Positions 1 to 7,268 of a stretch of DNA of 22,175 bases are shown here, one piece after another; position 1 is the first letter of the stretch, and each line of letters begins with the position of its first letter. A program made the translations under genes and the position numbers. The DNA lies in the NCBI GenBank assembly GCA_002346535.1, contig DDZZ01000017.1, positions 1 to 22,175 on the forward strand, read 5' to 3'. The stretch comes from Opitutales bacterium UBA2995. GTDB lineage: Bacteria > Verrucomicrobiota > Verrucomicrobiia > Opitutales > UBA2995. The notes under the pieces were generated by a model. That model saw only the letters and a list, made by a program, of their open reading frames with translations, had not been told where the DNA came from and did not search any database.

Positions 1-990
1 GCACCTGTGGATCTCGGCGTGGTTCCCACTCACATTAAATTTGACGGAGGCCTCGTTCCGGATGAGGATGGAAAATTGCCCCGCAATGAAGAGGGTAAAC
101 TCAAGTTGTTAGCGGAGGTGGACCACCTGCTGGAAAATTCTCCGGTTCCGATCTCCACTATCCAGGTACCTTTCTTTCCTGGAGTGGATAGCAAAGAAAC
201 CGACGAAATATTTGAAGCTATCAGAACGCGGAATATTAAGCCACTTCTCATTATGATGATTGGTGGTGGAGATCCCATGAATCCCTCAAACGAAGATACC
301 GTATGCGCAATGCTGGTTGAGGGATTGGAAGCAGCTATCAAACATGGCGTGGAGAATGTCTCTTCAACTTCCTTGGAAGAATGGATGAAGCCAGGTGCCC
401 AAGAGCTCACTGGAAATGATTTCGATGCTGCAGTATCACAATTGGGCCGCGTTCACGCACGAGCTGTGCAGGAGACTAGAGCGGTGGATAGCTGCGTCAA
501 GAATTGGCATGTGGAGTTTTTGCGTGGTGTCGAATTTCAAACATTTACAAACGTTCGTAGAGGCTGGGCGGCAGTGAATGCCATGAACGTTGAGCTCGGT
601 CAGCCGTTTTTCAAAATAATAATTGATGCTGCTCACTGCGGGGACTCCGATTTAAGTATCGAACAAAATGTGGAAGCTATTACGGAGATTGGCAAAGCAG
701 GTGGGATCAGTATGTTTCACGCATCTGCCATGACCACCCGCGGATGTTTATCTACAGATGATGGTTGGGTTGGACATTTGCTTACAGCCTGTGCTCAAAC
801 CGGTACCCTTAAAATTGTTTTGGTGGAGCTGTTCAACCATGAGGACGATGCTTTGGCCGGACTACGCGTAGCGGATCCGAGGCACGGTATTGATACAACG
901 GATGGTAGAACTTATTCCGAATGTGTCTTTGACGGATTGGATGATGTGGCCCATCGGCTCAATAATCTAATAGCCAGAGGAATTCTGTAG
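1..990 (+). CDS. Sugar-phosphate isomerase/epimerase-like TIM-barrel protein, 5'-truncated by window edge
   Basis: The reading frame is open from base 1 (codons GCA CCT before the GTG at 7), so the true start is probably upstream of the window and the first 6 bases are internal. About 329 codons are visible, ending in TAG at 988-990. The protein has no signal peptide or membrane segment. The spacing of hydrophobic strands and acidic/His residues (for example KIIIDAAHCGD and the segment around GISMFHASAMTTRG) resembles xylose-isomerase-like TIM barrels, a superfamily that isomerises or epimerises sugars and often uses a divalent metal. I see no motif that fixes the substrate. It converges on the SDR gene across a 171-base gap holding a strong hairpin. 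The family call is inference from general look; membership of another TIM-barrel family is possible. Confidence 0.6.
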   Translation, partial: APVDLGVVPTHIKFDGGLVPDEDGKLPRNEEGKLKLLAEVDHLLENSPVPISTIQVPFFPGVDSKETDEIFEAIRTRNIKPLLIMMIGGGDPMNPSNEDTVCAMLVEGLEAAIKHGVENVSSTSLEEWMKPGAQELTGNDFDAAVSQLGRVHARAVQETRAVDSCVKNWHVEFLRGVEFQTFTNVRRGWAAVNAMNVELGQPFFKIIIDAAHCGDSDLSIEQNVEAITEIGKAGGISMFHASAMTTRGCLSTDDGWVGHLLTACAQTGTLKIVLVELFNHEDDALAGLRVADPRHGIDTTDGRTYSECVFDGLDDVAHRLNNLIARGIL

Positions 991-1100
991 ACGTGCAGGT
1001 CTTAACGGCCAAAGGAGGAGGCCTGTCAGGTACGGGTCCCTGCATTTTATAGGAATAAAGATATTAGGGTCTGAAGCTCGATGGTGTTACCACGATCACT

Positions 1101-1141
1101 ACAGGTGCCAGAAACTGTTTTTACAAAACACTGACACCTGT
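1101..1141. other. Long imperfect hairpin between convergent genes (terminator-like)
   Basis: An outer stem pairs 1101-1111 with 1131-1141 (10 of 11 positions). Inside it, TGTTTT at 1116-1121 pairs with AAAACA at 1125-1130 around a 3-base loop, leaving AAAC bulged on the left. It sits between the + strand gene ending at 990 and the minus strand gene ending at 1162, where a bidirectional terminator is expected, but no U-run follows the stem on either strand. A second hairpin, GATGAAA/TTTCATC at 1149-1166 with loop CCGT, overlaps the stop codon of the SDR gene. Confidence 0.5.
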
Positions 1142-1161
1142 GTTCTATGATGAAACCGTTT

Positions 1162-1926
1162 TCATCTCAACAGCGTGGCTCCGCCGTCTATGTCGTAAGC
1201 GCTGGCCGTAATAAACGAAGCCTTGTCACTGCATAAAAACACTGCCAATGCCGCCACCTCTACTGGCTTACCCATTCGACCAATCGGCTGAAACTTGGAA
1301 AGTTTATCAAACATTTCATCACGGTTGTCCAAGTAATTCTTTTCTAGATAATCATCCACAAAGGCTGTGTGTATTCTACCAGGACACAGGCAATTGCAGC
1401 GGATGTTTGAATCGAGATAGTCTTTTGCTACTGAAAGCGTCATGGCAAAGACAGCTCCTTTACTCATTGAGTAAGCGAAACGTTCACTGATACCCACCTT
1501 GCTGACAATAGAAGCCATATTGAGGATGGCTCCACCTCCATTCTCCTTCATTCCGGGTATTGCTGCATGCAGGCAATTGTAAACCCCCTTAACATTCACC
1601 GAATAAATTCGGTCCATTTCCTCGGGAAAGGTATTTTCCACATTCCCGATTGAAGAAATACCTGCATTGTTCACCAAAATATTAGCTGGCCCTAACTGAC
1701 TGAAAAGATCTTGAACCTGCTCAGGATTGGTTACATCCAGTTTATGAAAACAGGCACTACCACCGGCTTCCAAAATTGCGTTTTCAGTTTTAGTGCCACC
1801 TTCCTCATTCAAATCAAGGATGAAAACTTCCGCTCCCTCGGTGGCAAATTTCATTGCAATCGCTTGACCGATTCCCGAACTGGCGCCAGTTACAAATGTT
1901 TTTTTATCACTAAGTACAAGATCCAT
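1162..1926 (-). CDS. SDR-family NAD(P)-dependent oxidoreductase
   Basis: A 254-residue classical short-chain dehydrogenase/reductase, the usual length for the family. It catalyses NAD(P)-dependent oxidation or reduction of an alcohol/carbonyl in the cytoplasm. Visible motifs in order: cofactor-binding TGASSGIG at residues 13-20, NNAG at 86-89, catalytic Ser139 (in NMASI), Tyr152 and Lys156 of the YxxxK motif, and the CPGRI segment near 181-185. An acidic residue ends the second strand (LDLN, about 37-40), which usually favours NAD over NADP. It starts only 6 bases after the stop of the upstream sulfatase on the same strand, so the two are probably co-transcribed. This suggests it oxidises a sugar freed by desulfation; the substrate is inference. 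FabG-like or other sugar/alcohol dehydrogenase roles are equally compatible. Confidence 0.9.
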   Translation of the reverse strand: MDLVLSDKKTFVTGASSGIGQAIAMKFATEGAEVFILDLNEEGGTKTENAILEAGGSACFHKLDVTNPEQVQDLFSQLGPANILVNNAGISSIGNVENTFPEEMDRIYSVNVKGVYNCLHAAIPGMKENGGGAILNMASIVSKVGISERFAYSMSKGAVFAMTLSVAKDYLDSNIRCNCLCPGRIHTAFVDDYLEKNYLDNRDEMFDKLSKFQPIGRMGKPVEVAALAVFLCSDKASFITASAYDIDGGATLLR

Positions 1927-1932
1927 ATTACT

Positions 1933-3615
1933 CTACAATTTTCCGGTCTTAATGAGCTCGGCTTCACGGATTTTCAAAAACTCTGCGGAAATTTTAATGG
2001 CGTTCTCGCGATCGTTATCGTCATAGTACCAGAATTGTTGGACCACTTTTTCGGCTTTCGGGTAATGCGATCCGTCATCGCCTATATCCTTACGCAGAAT
2101 GGAAAATTTGTCCTTCAAACGATCCCGAATAACGGTGTAAGCGGGGTTATCGTACACGTTTCTCAGTTCCTCTGGATCTCGTTGCAAATCATAAAGTTCC
2201 CAGCCAGGTGGAGTCTGATATTCACCTTGATAGTTACAGCCGTAAAAATAGATCAATTTGAAGTTTTTGGTACGTATCGCCATCTGGCTCGGATTGTCAT
2301 GGTGAGCCATGTGCATCCAGTAGCGATAGTAAGCAGCATCTTTCCAGCCTTCCGGTTCACGCCCAGCTTCACAAATGTAGCGAAACGACTTTCCCTGCAA
2401 TGTCTTAGGAATCCTTGCATCCGCGTAGTCCAACATTAATGCCGGGTAATCCACATTTTCGATGATAGCGTCGCTTCGTATTCCGGCCGGGATGGCCTTG
2501 GGATACCTGACAATTAACGGCATGCGCTGCGATTCATCATAGGCCCAACGCTTGTCCTGAAAATCTTTTTCACCTAACCAGAATCCCTGGTCTCCCGTAT
2601 AGATAATGAGCGTGTTATCGTAGATCCCTTCCTCTTTCATGTAATTGAAAAGGCGTTTCAAATTATCGTCTACACCTTTCACGCAGCGCAGGTACTTGCG
2701 CAGGTAAGCCTGGTAAGACAATCGCGTTGATTCGACCTCGCTCAACTTGGCCGGATCGTAATCATCCGGATATTCCTCGGGGAACCATTGAAAAAGGTGT
2801 GTTGCATACGAGCGCCTTTGATTTCGGCTACCAATGGAAGTTCCAATATGTGGGATCAATTCGTCTTTGTGCCCTCGTGTGCCTATTGATCCCCAGCTGT
2901 CTGGAACATCATAAAGCGTAGCTGGTTCCGGAATGTCAACATCAGCCAAATAAGATTGGTAGCGAGGAGCATTTTCAAAGTAATCGTGCGGCGCTTTGTA
3001 CTGATGGCATATAAAGAAAGGCTTATCGGGATCACGCTCTTGCTTAAACCACTGCAAAGTCGCATCGGTAATAACGTCTGTGGAGTGCTTACCTGGGTGC
3101 TTTTCAATATTTTCCGGCCAGGGCTTTTCACCCTGAACGCGCAGTTCGATATCAAAATATTTACCCTGTCCCGGCAAGACTTTGTAGTAGTCAAAATTCG
3201 GTTCCTCCTTTAAATGCCATTTACCAATCATGGCCGTTTGGTAACCGGCTTTTTTCAATTGGATGGGTAGCATTTGTTTGTCCGGCGTTATTCGGCCACC
3301 CAGATCGAACACTCCGTTGTTATGGTTGTATTGACCGGTGATGATACAGGCTCGCGATGGCGTGCAAATCGAGTTGGTAACAAAAGCATTTTCGAAAAGA
3401 ATTCCTTCCTCTGCCAAGGTGTCTATAGTCGGGGTGGGATCCAGTTTTTTGAGCAGTGTCGCATAGGCTCCCACGGCTTGAGCCGTGTGATCATCGGACA
3501 TAATGAAGAGAATATTGGGCCTGGCCTGAGTTTGTCGAACGGAATTGTCGTCGGCTTGCAGGGCCACCGCTAAAAACAAAAGAATAAAGCAAATATAACG
3601 AGGACAGGAATTCAT
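1933..3615 (-). CDS. Secreted S1-type sulfatase (CTPSR active site)
   Basis: A 560-residue sulfatase of the alkaline-phosphatase-like superfamily that hydrolyses a sulfate ester. The N-terminus has a Sec signal peptide (basic MNSCPR, hydrophobic core at about 8-20, then ADD), so it acts in the periplasm or outside. Motifs: metal-binding Asp41-Asp42 in MSDDH, formylglycine site Cys84 in CTPSR (84-88), GKWHL at 131-135, and GDQG at 341-344 supplying further calcium ligands. The CxPSR core means the Cys would be converted to formylglycine by an FGE or anSME enzyme encoded elsewhere. Overall it resembles the glycan sulfatases that include N-acetylglucosamine-6-sulfatases, but the substrate cannot be read from motifs. 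The SDR gene follows after 6 bases; upstream lie an oxidoreductase remnant and a second sulfatase. I see no clear Shine-Dalgarno sequence before the ATG. Confidence 0.93.
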   Translation of the reverse strand: MNSCPRYICFILLFLAVALQADDNSVRQTQARPNILFIMSDDHTAQAVGAYATLLKKLDPTPTIDTLAEEGILFENAFVTNSICTPSRACIITGQYNHNNGVFDLGGRITPDKQMLPIQLKKAGYQTAMIGKWHLKEEPNFDYYKVLPGQGKYFDIELRVQGEKPWPENIEKHPGKHSTDVITDATLQWFKQERDPDKPFFICHQYKAPHDYFENAPRYQSYLADVDIPEPATLYDVPDSWGSIGTRGHKDELIPHIGTSIGSRNQRRSYATHLFQWFPEEYPDDYDPAKLSEVESTRLSYQAYLRKYLRCVKGVDDNLKRLFNYMKEEGIYDNTLIIYTGDQGFWLGEKDFQDKRWAYDESQRMPLIVRYPKAIPAGIRSDAIIENVDYPALMLDYADARIPKTLQGKSFRYICEAGREPEGWKDAAYYRYWMHMAHHDNPSQMAIRTKNFKLIYFYGCNYQGEYQTPPGWELYDLQRDPEELRNVYDNPAYTVIRDRLKDKFSILRKDIGDDGSHYPKAEKVVQQFWYYDDNDRENAIKISAEFLKIREAELIKTGKL

Positions 3616-3644
3616 AGGGAATAGGATGAATTTGGGTTACCGAG

Positions 3645-3658
3645 GTTCCCTAAGGAAC
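3645..3658. other. Short hairpin upstream of sulfatase gene
   Basis: GTTCC at 3645-3649 pairs with GGAAC at 3654-3658 around a 4-base loop. It lies in the 73-base gap between the oxidoreductase remnant and the sulfatase start. No U-run follows on the minus strand, so a terminator role is uncertain. Confidence 0.3.
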
Positions 3659-3688
3659 TGGTCCGTGTAAAGCTTACAATATCGAGCG

Positions 3689-3871
3689 CTATTCGCTTAA
3701 TTCATAGCCCTTCCGGTATTCACGATCGATTAGCTCATTTGCTTTTTTGTTGCCCTTAAATCTTTCCTTTTTGGAGTTGATCCAAAATTTCTTGTTCCCA
3801 ACTCGGTGAGAGATATTAGCTAGGTGTAACAGCGCATAGGAAAATTCAGTCTCATTAAATGAAATCGATTC
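3689..3871 (-). pseudogene. C-terminal remnant of a Gfo/Idh/MocA-family oxidoreductase
   Basis: The minus strand encodes about 60 residues ending in TAG at 3689-3691, including YALLHLANISHRVG, then ERFKG, then a terminal REYRKGYEL. This order (HLxNIxxRxG, a charged strand, then xREYRxxY near the C-terminus) is typical of the tail of Gfo/Idh/MocA oxidoreductases of planctomycete/verrucomicrobial type. The Rossmann domain and EKP motif are absent. The frame is closed by TGA at 3902-3904 and contains no ATG or GTG start, so it cannot be a complete gene. It begins just downstream of the stop of the upstream sulfatase (3886), as if a deletion or recombination removed the rest. The fragment and the reading frame are seen directly; the family call rests on recognition of the tail pattern. 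Confidence 0.75.
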
Positions 3872-3885
3872 AGAAACATGAATCG

Positions 3886-5448
3886 TCAGTTTGCAATCTC
3901 TTCACGGTAGTAGCGTATACCCGAAGAAAATCCTTTAGGAAACAGATCCTTTTTATCCGACCAAGGAACTGCGGGATCCAGTATTATCCCGAATTGCTGG
4001 TAGTTGTTGTAAGGAACGGAATTACGTTTCCATTTACTGAGCTCAATACGAAAAAGGTCCCGCATTGATTCAAGAGTATCCGAATATTCCTTGTTTAGGA
4101 TCAAGTTTTTGAGTTCATACGGATCGTTCTTCAGGTCGAACAATTCCTCAGTAGACTCAAATTCTTCACCATAGGGCCAATAAACAAGTTTATATCTATC
4201 GGTAACCACGCTCATACTGGTAGTACCCTGAGTTCCCCAAACATTAAATACCGGAAGTACCCCACGAACGGAATCTTCATTACCCTCAACAATCGGCATC
4301 AAGCTTACGCCATCCATCTGTTCAGGAATACTGAGGCCGGCTAGATCCAGAATGGTGGCAGGCACATCGACGTTGCCGGAAACACTATCCGATCTGCGTC
4401 CCATTCCTTTGATACGTGGATCACAAACGATCATGGGCACACGGGCTCCTTCCTCGTAGGGAAGAACTTTGCTTCCCATGCCATGGGAACCATTGAAAAA
4501 ACCGTTATCCGAAGAGAAAAGTATGACTGTGTTGTTTGCTACTTCCTGCCGTTCAAGCTCCTCGACTATCATTCCTACGGCGTAGTCGACACTGTGAATT
4601 TGCTGATGGTACAGCCGAAGAGATTGCTGGTACTTTTCGTCGGTATGGTAATTCCAACTTTTGAAACGTGGGAACTGCCTACCCATCCGACTTTGATGAG
4701 CCAAATGCTTGCCTGCTTCCCGGCCATAGTTCGGTAATTTCCGAAAAGTGGTCTCAGCGTAAACGTCATCAAAAATAGGATCCGGCTGAACCGGACGATG
4801 CGGTGCCTTGAAGAAAATGCTTAGACAGAAGAGTTGATTGGCTTCGACTGACTCTCTTACGAATTCCTGCCCGGCTGCTCCATAAGCACGTGAGCTGTGA
4901 GGATATTGTTTGGCGAAGCGGGCCAAGTATTTGTTTTTTTCGGTTTTGTAGGAAGTTTGGCCGAGACCACCGACCCAAAAATCAAAATCCTCATCCGGTA
5001 AATTTTCCCATGCATTATCCCTGCCACCCTTGCGCGGATCTTCTACCACAGGAAATCCGAACTTTCCCCCAAAGCCGATTCGATAACCTGCCTTCCGTAA
5101 TAGTATTGGATAGGATTGATTCCAAATTTCCTCTGACATGGGGCCATGCATAAAATTGGTTCCGGTTTTGTATTCATACATACCGGTCATGACATTGGCG
5201 CGACTGGCCATGCAAATGGCTGTAGTGTTGTAGTGCCGGTCAAAGATCACTCCTTGATTACCAAGTCGATCAATGTGAGGCGTCTTAACATCGGGATTTC
5301 CGTAACAACCAAGTGTGTCGTAGGCTTGGTCGTCCGTGAAAAAGAAAATTATGTTGGGTCTGTAAGATCCTAACAAGGGAATATAATAGAAAAAACAGAA
5401 TACGAAGAGGACTAATCTGTGAAAAAGGCTAATCATAATACTTCTCAA
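3886..5448 (-). CDS. S1-type sulfatase with atypical CxAxR active site
   Basis: A 520-residue sulfatase. A hydrophobic N-terminus (residues about 8-28) looks like a Sec signal peptide or uncleaved anchor; ATG at Met1 or Met5 are both possible starts. Metal-binding Asp39-Asp40 lie in FFTDDQ, and SDNG at 313-316 and SKVLPYEEG at 326-334 match the usual calcium and active-site regions. The formylglycine site is Cys79 in CMASR rather than CxPSR; CxAxR is a known functional variant. The usual GKWHLG is replaced by GGKFG (127-131), so the conserved active-site His is not in its normal place. The fold is clear, but the altered active site suggests a different subfamily and substrate from the sulfatase at 1933-3615. 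The sequence before its start contains a TGTAGGAG repeat. It is probably transcribed with or after the transporter gene, 125 bases upstream. Confidence 0.9.
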   Translation of the reverse strand: MRSIMISLFHRLVLFVFCFFYYIPLLGSYRPNIIFFFTDDQAYDTLGCYGNPDVKTPHIDRLGNQGVIFDRHYNTTAICMASRANVMTGMYEYKTGTNFMHGPMSEEIWNQSYPILLRKAGYRIGFGGKFGFPVVEDPRKGGRDNAWENLPDEDFDFWVGGLGQTSYKTEKNKYLARFAKQYPHSSRAYGAAGQEFVRESVEANQLFCLSIFFKAPHRPVQPDPIFDDVYAETTFRKLPNYGREAGKHLAHQSRMGRQFPRFKSWNYHTDEKYQQSLRLYHQQIHSVDYAVGMIVEELERQEVANNTVILFSSDNGFFNGSHGMGSKVLPYEEGARVPMIVCDPRIKGMGRRSDSVSGNVDVPATILDLAGLSIPEQMDGVSLMPIVEGNEDSVRGVLPVFNVWGTQGTTSMSVVTDRYKLVYWPYGEEFESTEELFDLKNDPYELKNLILNKEYSDTLESMRDLFRIELSKWKRNSVPYNNYQQFGIILDPAVPWSDKKDLFPKGFSSGIRYYREEIAN

Positions 5449-5449
5449 A

Positions 5450-5474
5450 TGTAGGAGCGAGTTTATCCCACGAT
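5450..5474 (+). repeat. Degenerate dispersed repeat, TGTAGGAGC core (copy 1)
   Basis: TGTAGGAGCG followed by a T-rich centre and CCACGAT. It faces copy 2 (5538-5564) in inverted orientation with about 63 bases between them, all upstream of the sulfatase start. The form resembles REP-like elements of the type TGTAGGAGCGGC-TTTA-GCCGCGA. Confidence 0.5.
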
Positions 5475-5537
5475 TTCTGTGAGATTATGTAGAGAAAAAT
5501 TTTATTTGCTTAAAACAGGAGTTGTTATTTCGAAAAC

Positions 5538-5564
5538 GATCGCGGCATAAAGCCGCTCCTATAA
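5538..5564 (-). repeat. REP-like palindromic repeat (copy 2, best preserved)
   Basis: On the minus strand this reads TATAGGAGC, then GCGGC-TTTAT-GCCGC, then GATC. The stem pairs 5542-5546 with 5552-5556. It lies 10 bases beyond the stop of the transporter gene, so it may also help stop transcription or protect the 3' end. Confidence 0.6.
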
Positions 5565-5573
5565 GAATAATGC

Positions 5574-7091
5574 TTAACCAAGCTCTCTGATTTGGGGAAA
5601 TAGCAAGGATAACAATAGCCACGTTCCTGCAAGCAACAAGGCCAAGGCAGACACGAATATGAAGATGTCACCAGTCTTCCTCTTTCTGAATGCTTGGGCA
5701 CCGGGAAAAAAGCGATATTTGATCGCTACGTATCCTAGAACTGGAAGTAGCATTGTTTGCATCGTACCTGCAAAAATGATCCAACCTTTTGGCTTCGGCA
5801 CCATGCAATACATGACAAACGATAACAAAGGCAAAAATACACAAAAAAATCGATGCGTCGAATAGCGTGAAAACGAAGGTCCACTCTCCCCTCGCACATA
5901 ATAAACCGCATCCGACCAAACATAGGCACTACTCGCATTGTTTACAAAAAAGGTTGAGTAAAGCACGACTACGGACCCAATCACGAACAGCCCCACCGCA
6001 GCTTCACCAAATACCGGTTCATACATGGCCGAAAGCGTTCGAATCATATCCAAGCCTTCAGGATATAATTCGGCCCTGCCAAGCACCGATGCGCCCAAAA
6101 GATAAAAAGCGACAGTGGAAATGGTGTAAACAACCATAGATCCCCAGGCATCCCATTCCATAACTCGTATCCAGCCGAGAGCTCTCGTTTCCCAAATCTC
6201 ACCCTCTTCTTTGGCCCCCACGTATTTTGCGTACCCTTTTTCAAGGCACCAATAAGGGTAAAATATTAATTCGCCCGCAGCCATGCCAATGATACCAAAA
6301 GCAGCGAGAGCAGTTGCCAAGGGATAGAGGCCTTCTTTTACAGGCGGCAGCTTGAATTGTAGCCCTTGCCAAAAATCCGACCAGCTGACAGCCCATGTAG
6401 CAGTTTGCTGCAGCATCAGCAAATTTACCAAGGACATCAATGTAAACCCGACGACGAGTATTACTACCGACTTTTCAATAAAGCCGTAACGACCGAGGTA
6501 TAGGATGATTGCCGTCACCAAGGCGATTAGCAGTGACCAGATGTAGACATCCGGTCCAGGATCTTTTGGAAGTTCGATGGTCGAAATGTTCTCGACGGCA
6601 ATATCAATGCCATCCACATCAGCGACTTGTGCCCGTACTATGGCATCCGAAGCCTCGTTGTATACACGGCCTTCCTCGGTAATCGGCATAGCCAAGGTGA
6701 ACGCTTGCCCCACTCCACCAACAATGCCCCCCATTTGTCCAATTATGCCTAGGAACATGAACATACACAACCAAGCTATCCAATGCATACCTTTGACTTT
6801 GAGACCGGGCAACTCGCCTAATGCACCAAGAGTTGTTTTTCCAGTGAGAATAGTAAATTTGCCAATCTCAAGCTGCACAAATACCTTGACAAAACAGCCG
6901 ATCAAAATGACCCAAAGTAACCAGAATCCCGCTTCAGCACCTGCTACGGTCGTGGCAATCAGCTCGCCGGATCCAACTACGGACCCTGCGACAATCAATC
7001 CCGGACCTAACTCCTTAACAATGCCCCAAAATGTTTTGGGAGCTTCGCGTATACTTGTATTAGATACAGGTTCAGGATTGGATTGAGCCAT
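5574..7091 (-). CDS. Nramp-related membrane transporter lacking the DPGN and MPH metal-binding motifs
   Basis: A 505-residue polytopic inner-membrane protein with about 11-12 hydrophobic segments. The beginning (GPGLIVAGSVVGSGELIATT, residues 29-48, followed by AGAEAGFW) matches TM1 of the Nramp/SLC11 family, proton-coupled divalent-metal transporters of the LeuT fold. The TM1 metal-binding DPGN is replaced by GSGE (40-43), and in the TM6 region the usual MPH is replaced by AGE within GMAAGELIFYPYW (269-281). Both changes remove canonical Mn/Fe ligands and put a Glu in each unwound helix. A hydrophilic insert of about 50 residues (135-182) lies between two membrane segments; Nramp proteins are usually about 400-450 residues. 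The fold is well supported, the substrate unknown. It sits between the Tat-exported oxidoreductase and the sulfatase on the same strand, so a link to glycan use is possible but unproven. Confidence 0.8.
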   Translation of the reverse strand: MAQSNPEPVSNTSIREAPKTFWGIVKELGPGLIVAGSVVGSGELIATTVAGAEAGFWLLWVILIGCFVKVFVQLEIGKFTILTGKTTLGALGELPGLKVKGMHWIAWLCMFMFLGIIGQMGGIVGGVGQAFTLAMPITEEGRVYNEASDAIVRAQVADVDGIDIAVENISTIELPKDPGPDVYIWSLLIALVTAIILYLGRYGFIEKSVVILVVGFTLMSLVNLLMLQQTATWAVSWSDFWQGLQFKLPPVKEGLYPLATALAAFGIIGMAAGELIFYPYWCLEKGYAKYVGAKEEGEIWETRALGWIRVMEWDAWGSMVVYTISTVAFYLLGASVLGRAELYPEGLDMIRTLSAMYEPVFGEAAVGLFVIGSVVVLYSTFFVNNASSAYVWSDAVYYVRGESGPSFSRYSTHRFFCVFLPLLSFVMYCMVPKPKGWIIFAGTMQTMLLPVLGYVAIKYRFFPGAQAFRKRKTGDIFIFVSALALLLAGTWLLLSLLFPQIRELG

Positions 7092-7216
7092 CAGACAATT
7101 TGATAAGGTAGGGCGGAAGCGCTTGCCAGGCTAGAATGAATGAAGACGAGTTCCGCTAAAACCTGATTTATAAGAGGAATGTCGGCACAGTCTGCCTTCG
7201 CACAAGGATTCTACAT

Positions 7217-7239
7217 GGCACAGCAGTGATGCTGTTGCC
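7217..7239. other. Hairpin in the gap after the Tat oxidoreductase gene
   Basis: GGCA+CAGCA (7217-7225) pairs with TGCTG (7230-7234) and TGCC (7236-7239) around loop GTGA, with one bulged T. It lies about 30 bases downstream of the oxidoreductase stop at 7269. It lacks a U-run, so it could be a weak terminator or an mRNA-processing stem. Confidence 0.35.
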
Positions 7240-7268
7240 TTTCCACTCAAAATTAAGCTAAATCGAGG

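Noticed and set aside
1013..1023. A strong GGAGGAGG purine run resembling a ribosome-binding site after the first gene
   Set aside because: No start codon with a sustained open frame follows at a usable distance.
1711..2439. A 242-codon open frame on the + strand
   Set aside because: It lies antisense to the well-supported SDR and sulfatase genes and shows no protein family pattern.
5470..5520. A possible promoter (TTAAGC, 18-base spacer, CATAAT on the minus strand) for the second sulfatase
   Set aside because: The -35 match is poor (3 of 6) in AT-rich sequence, so it is not listed as a feature.
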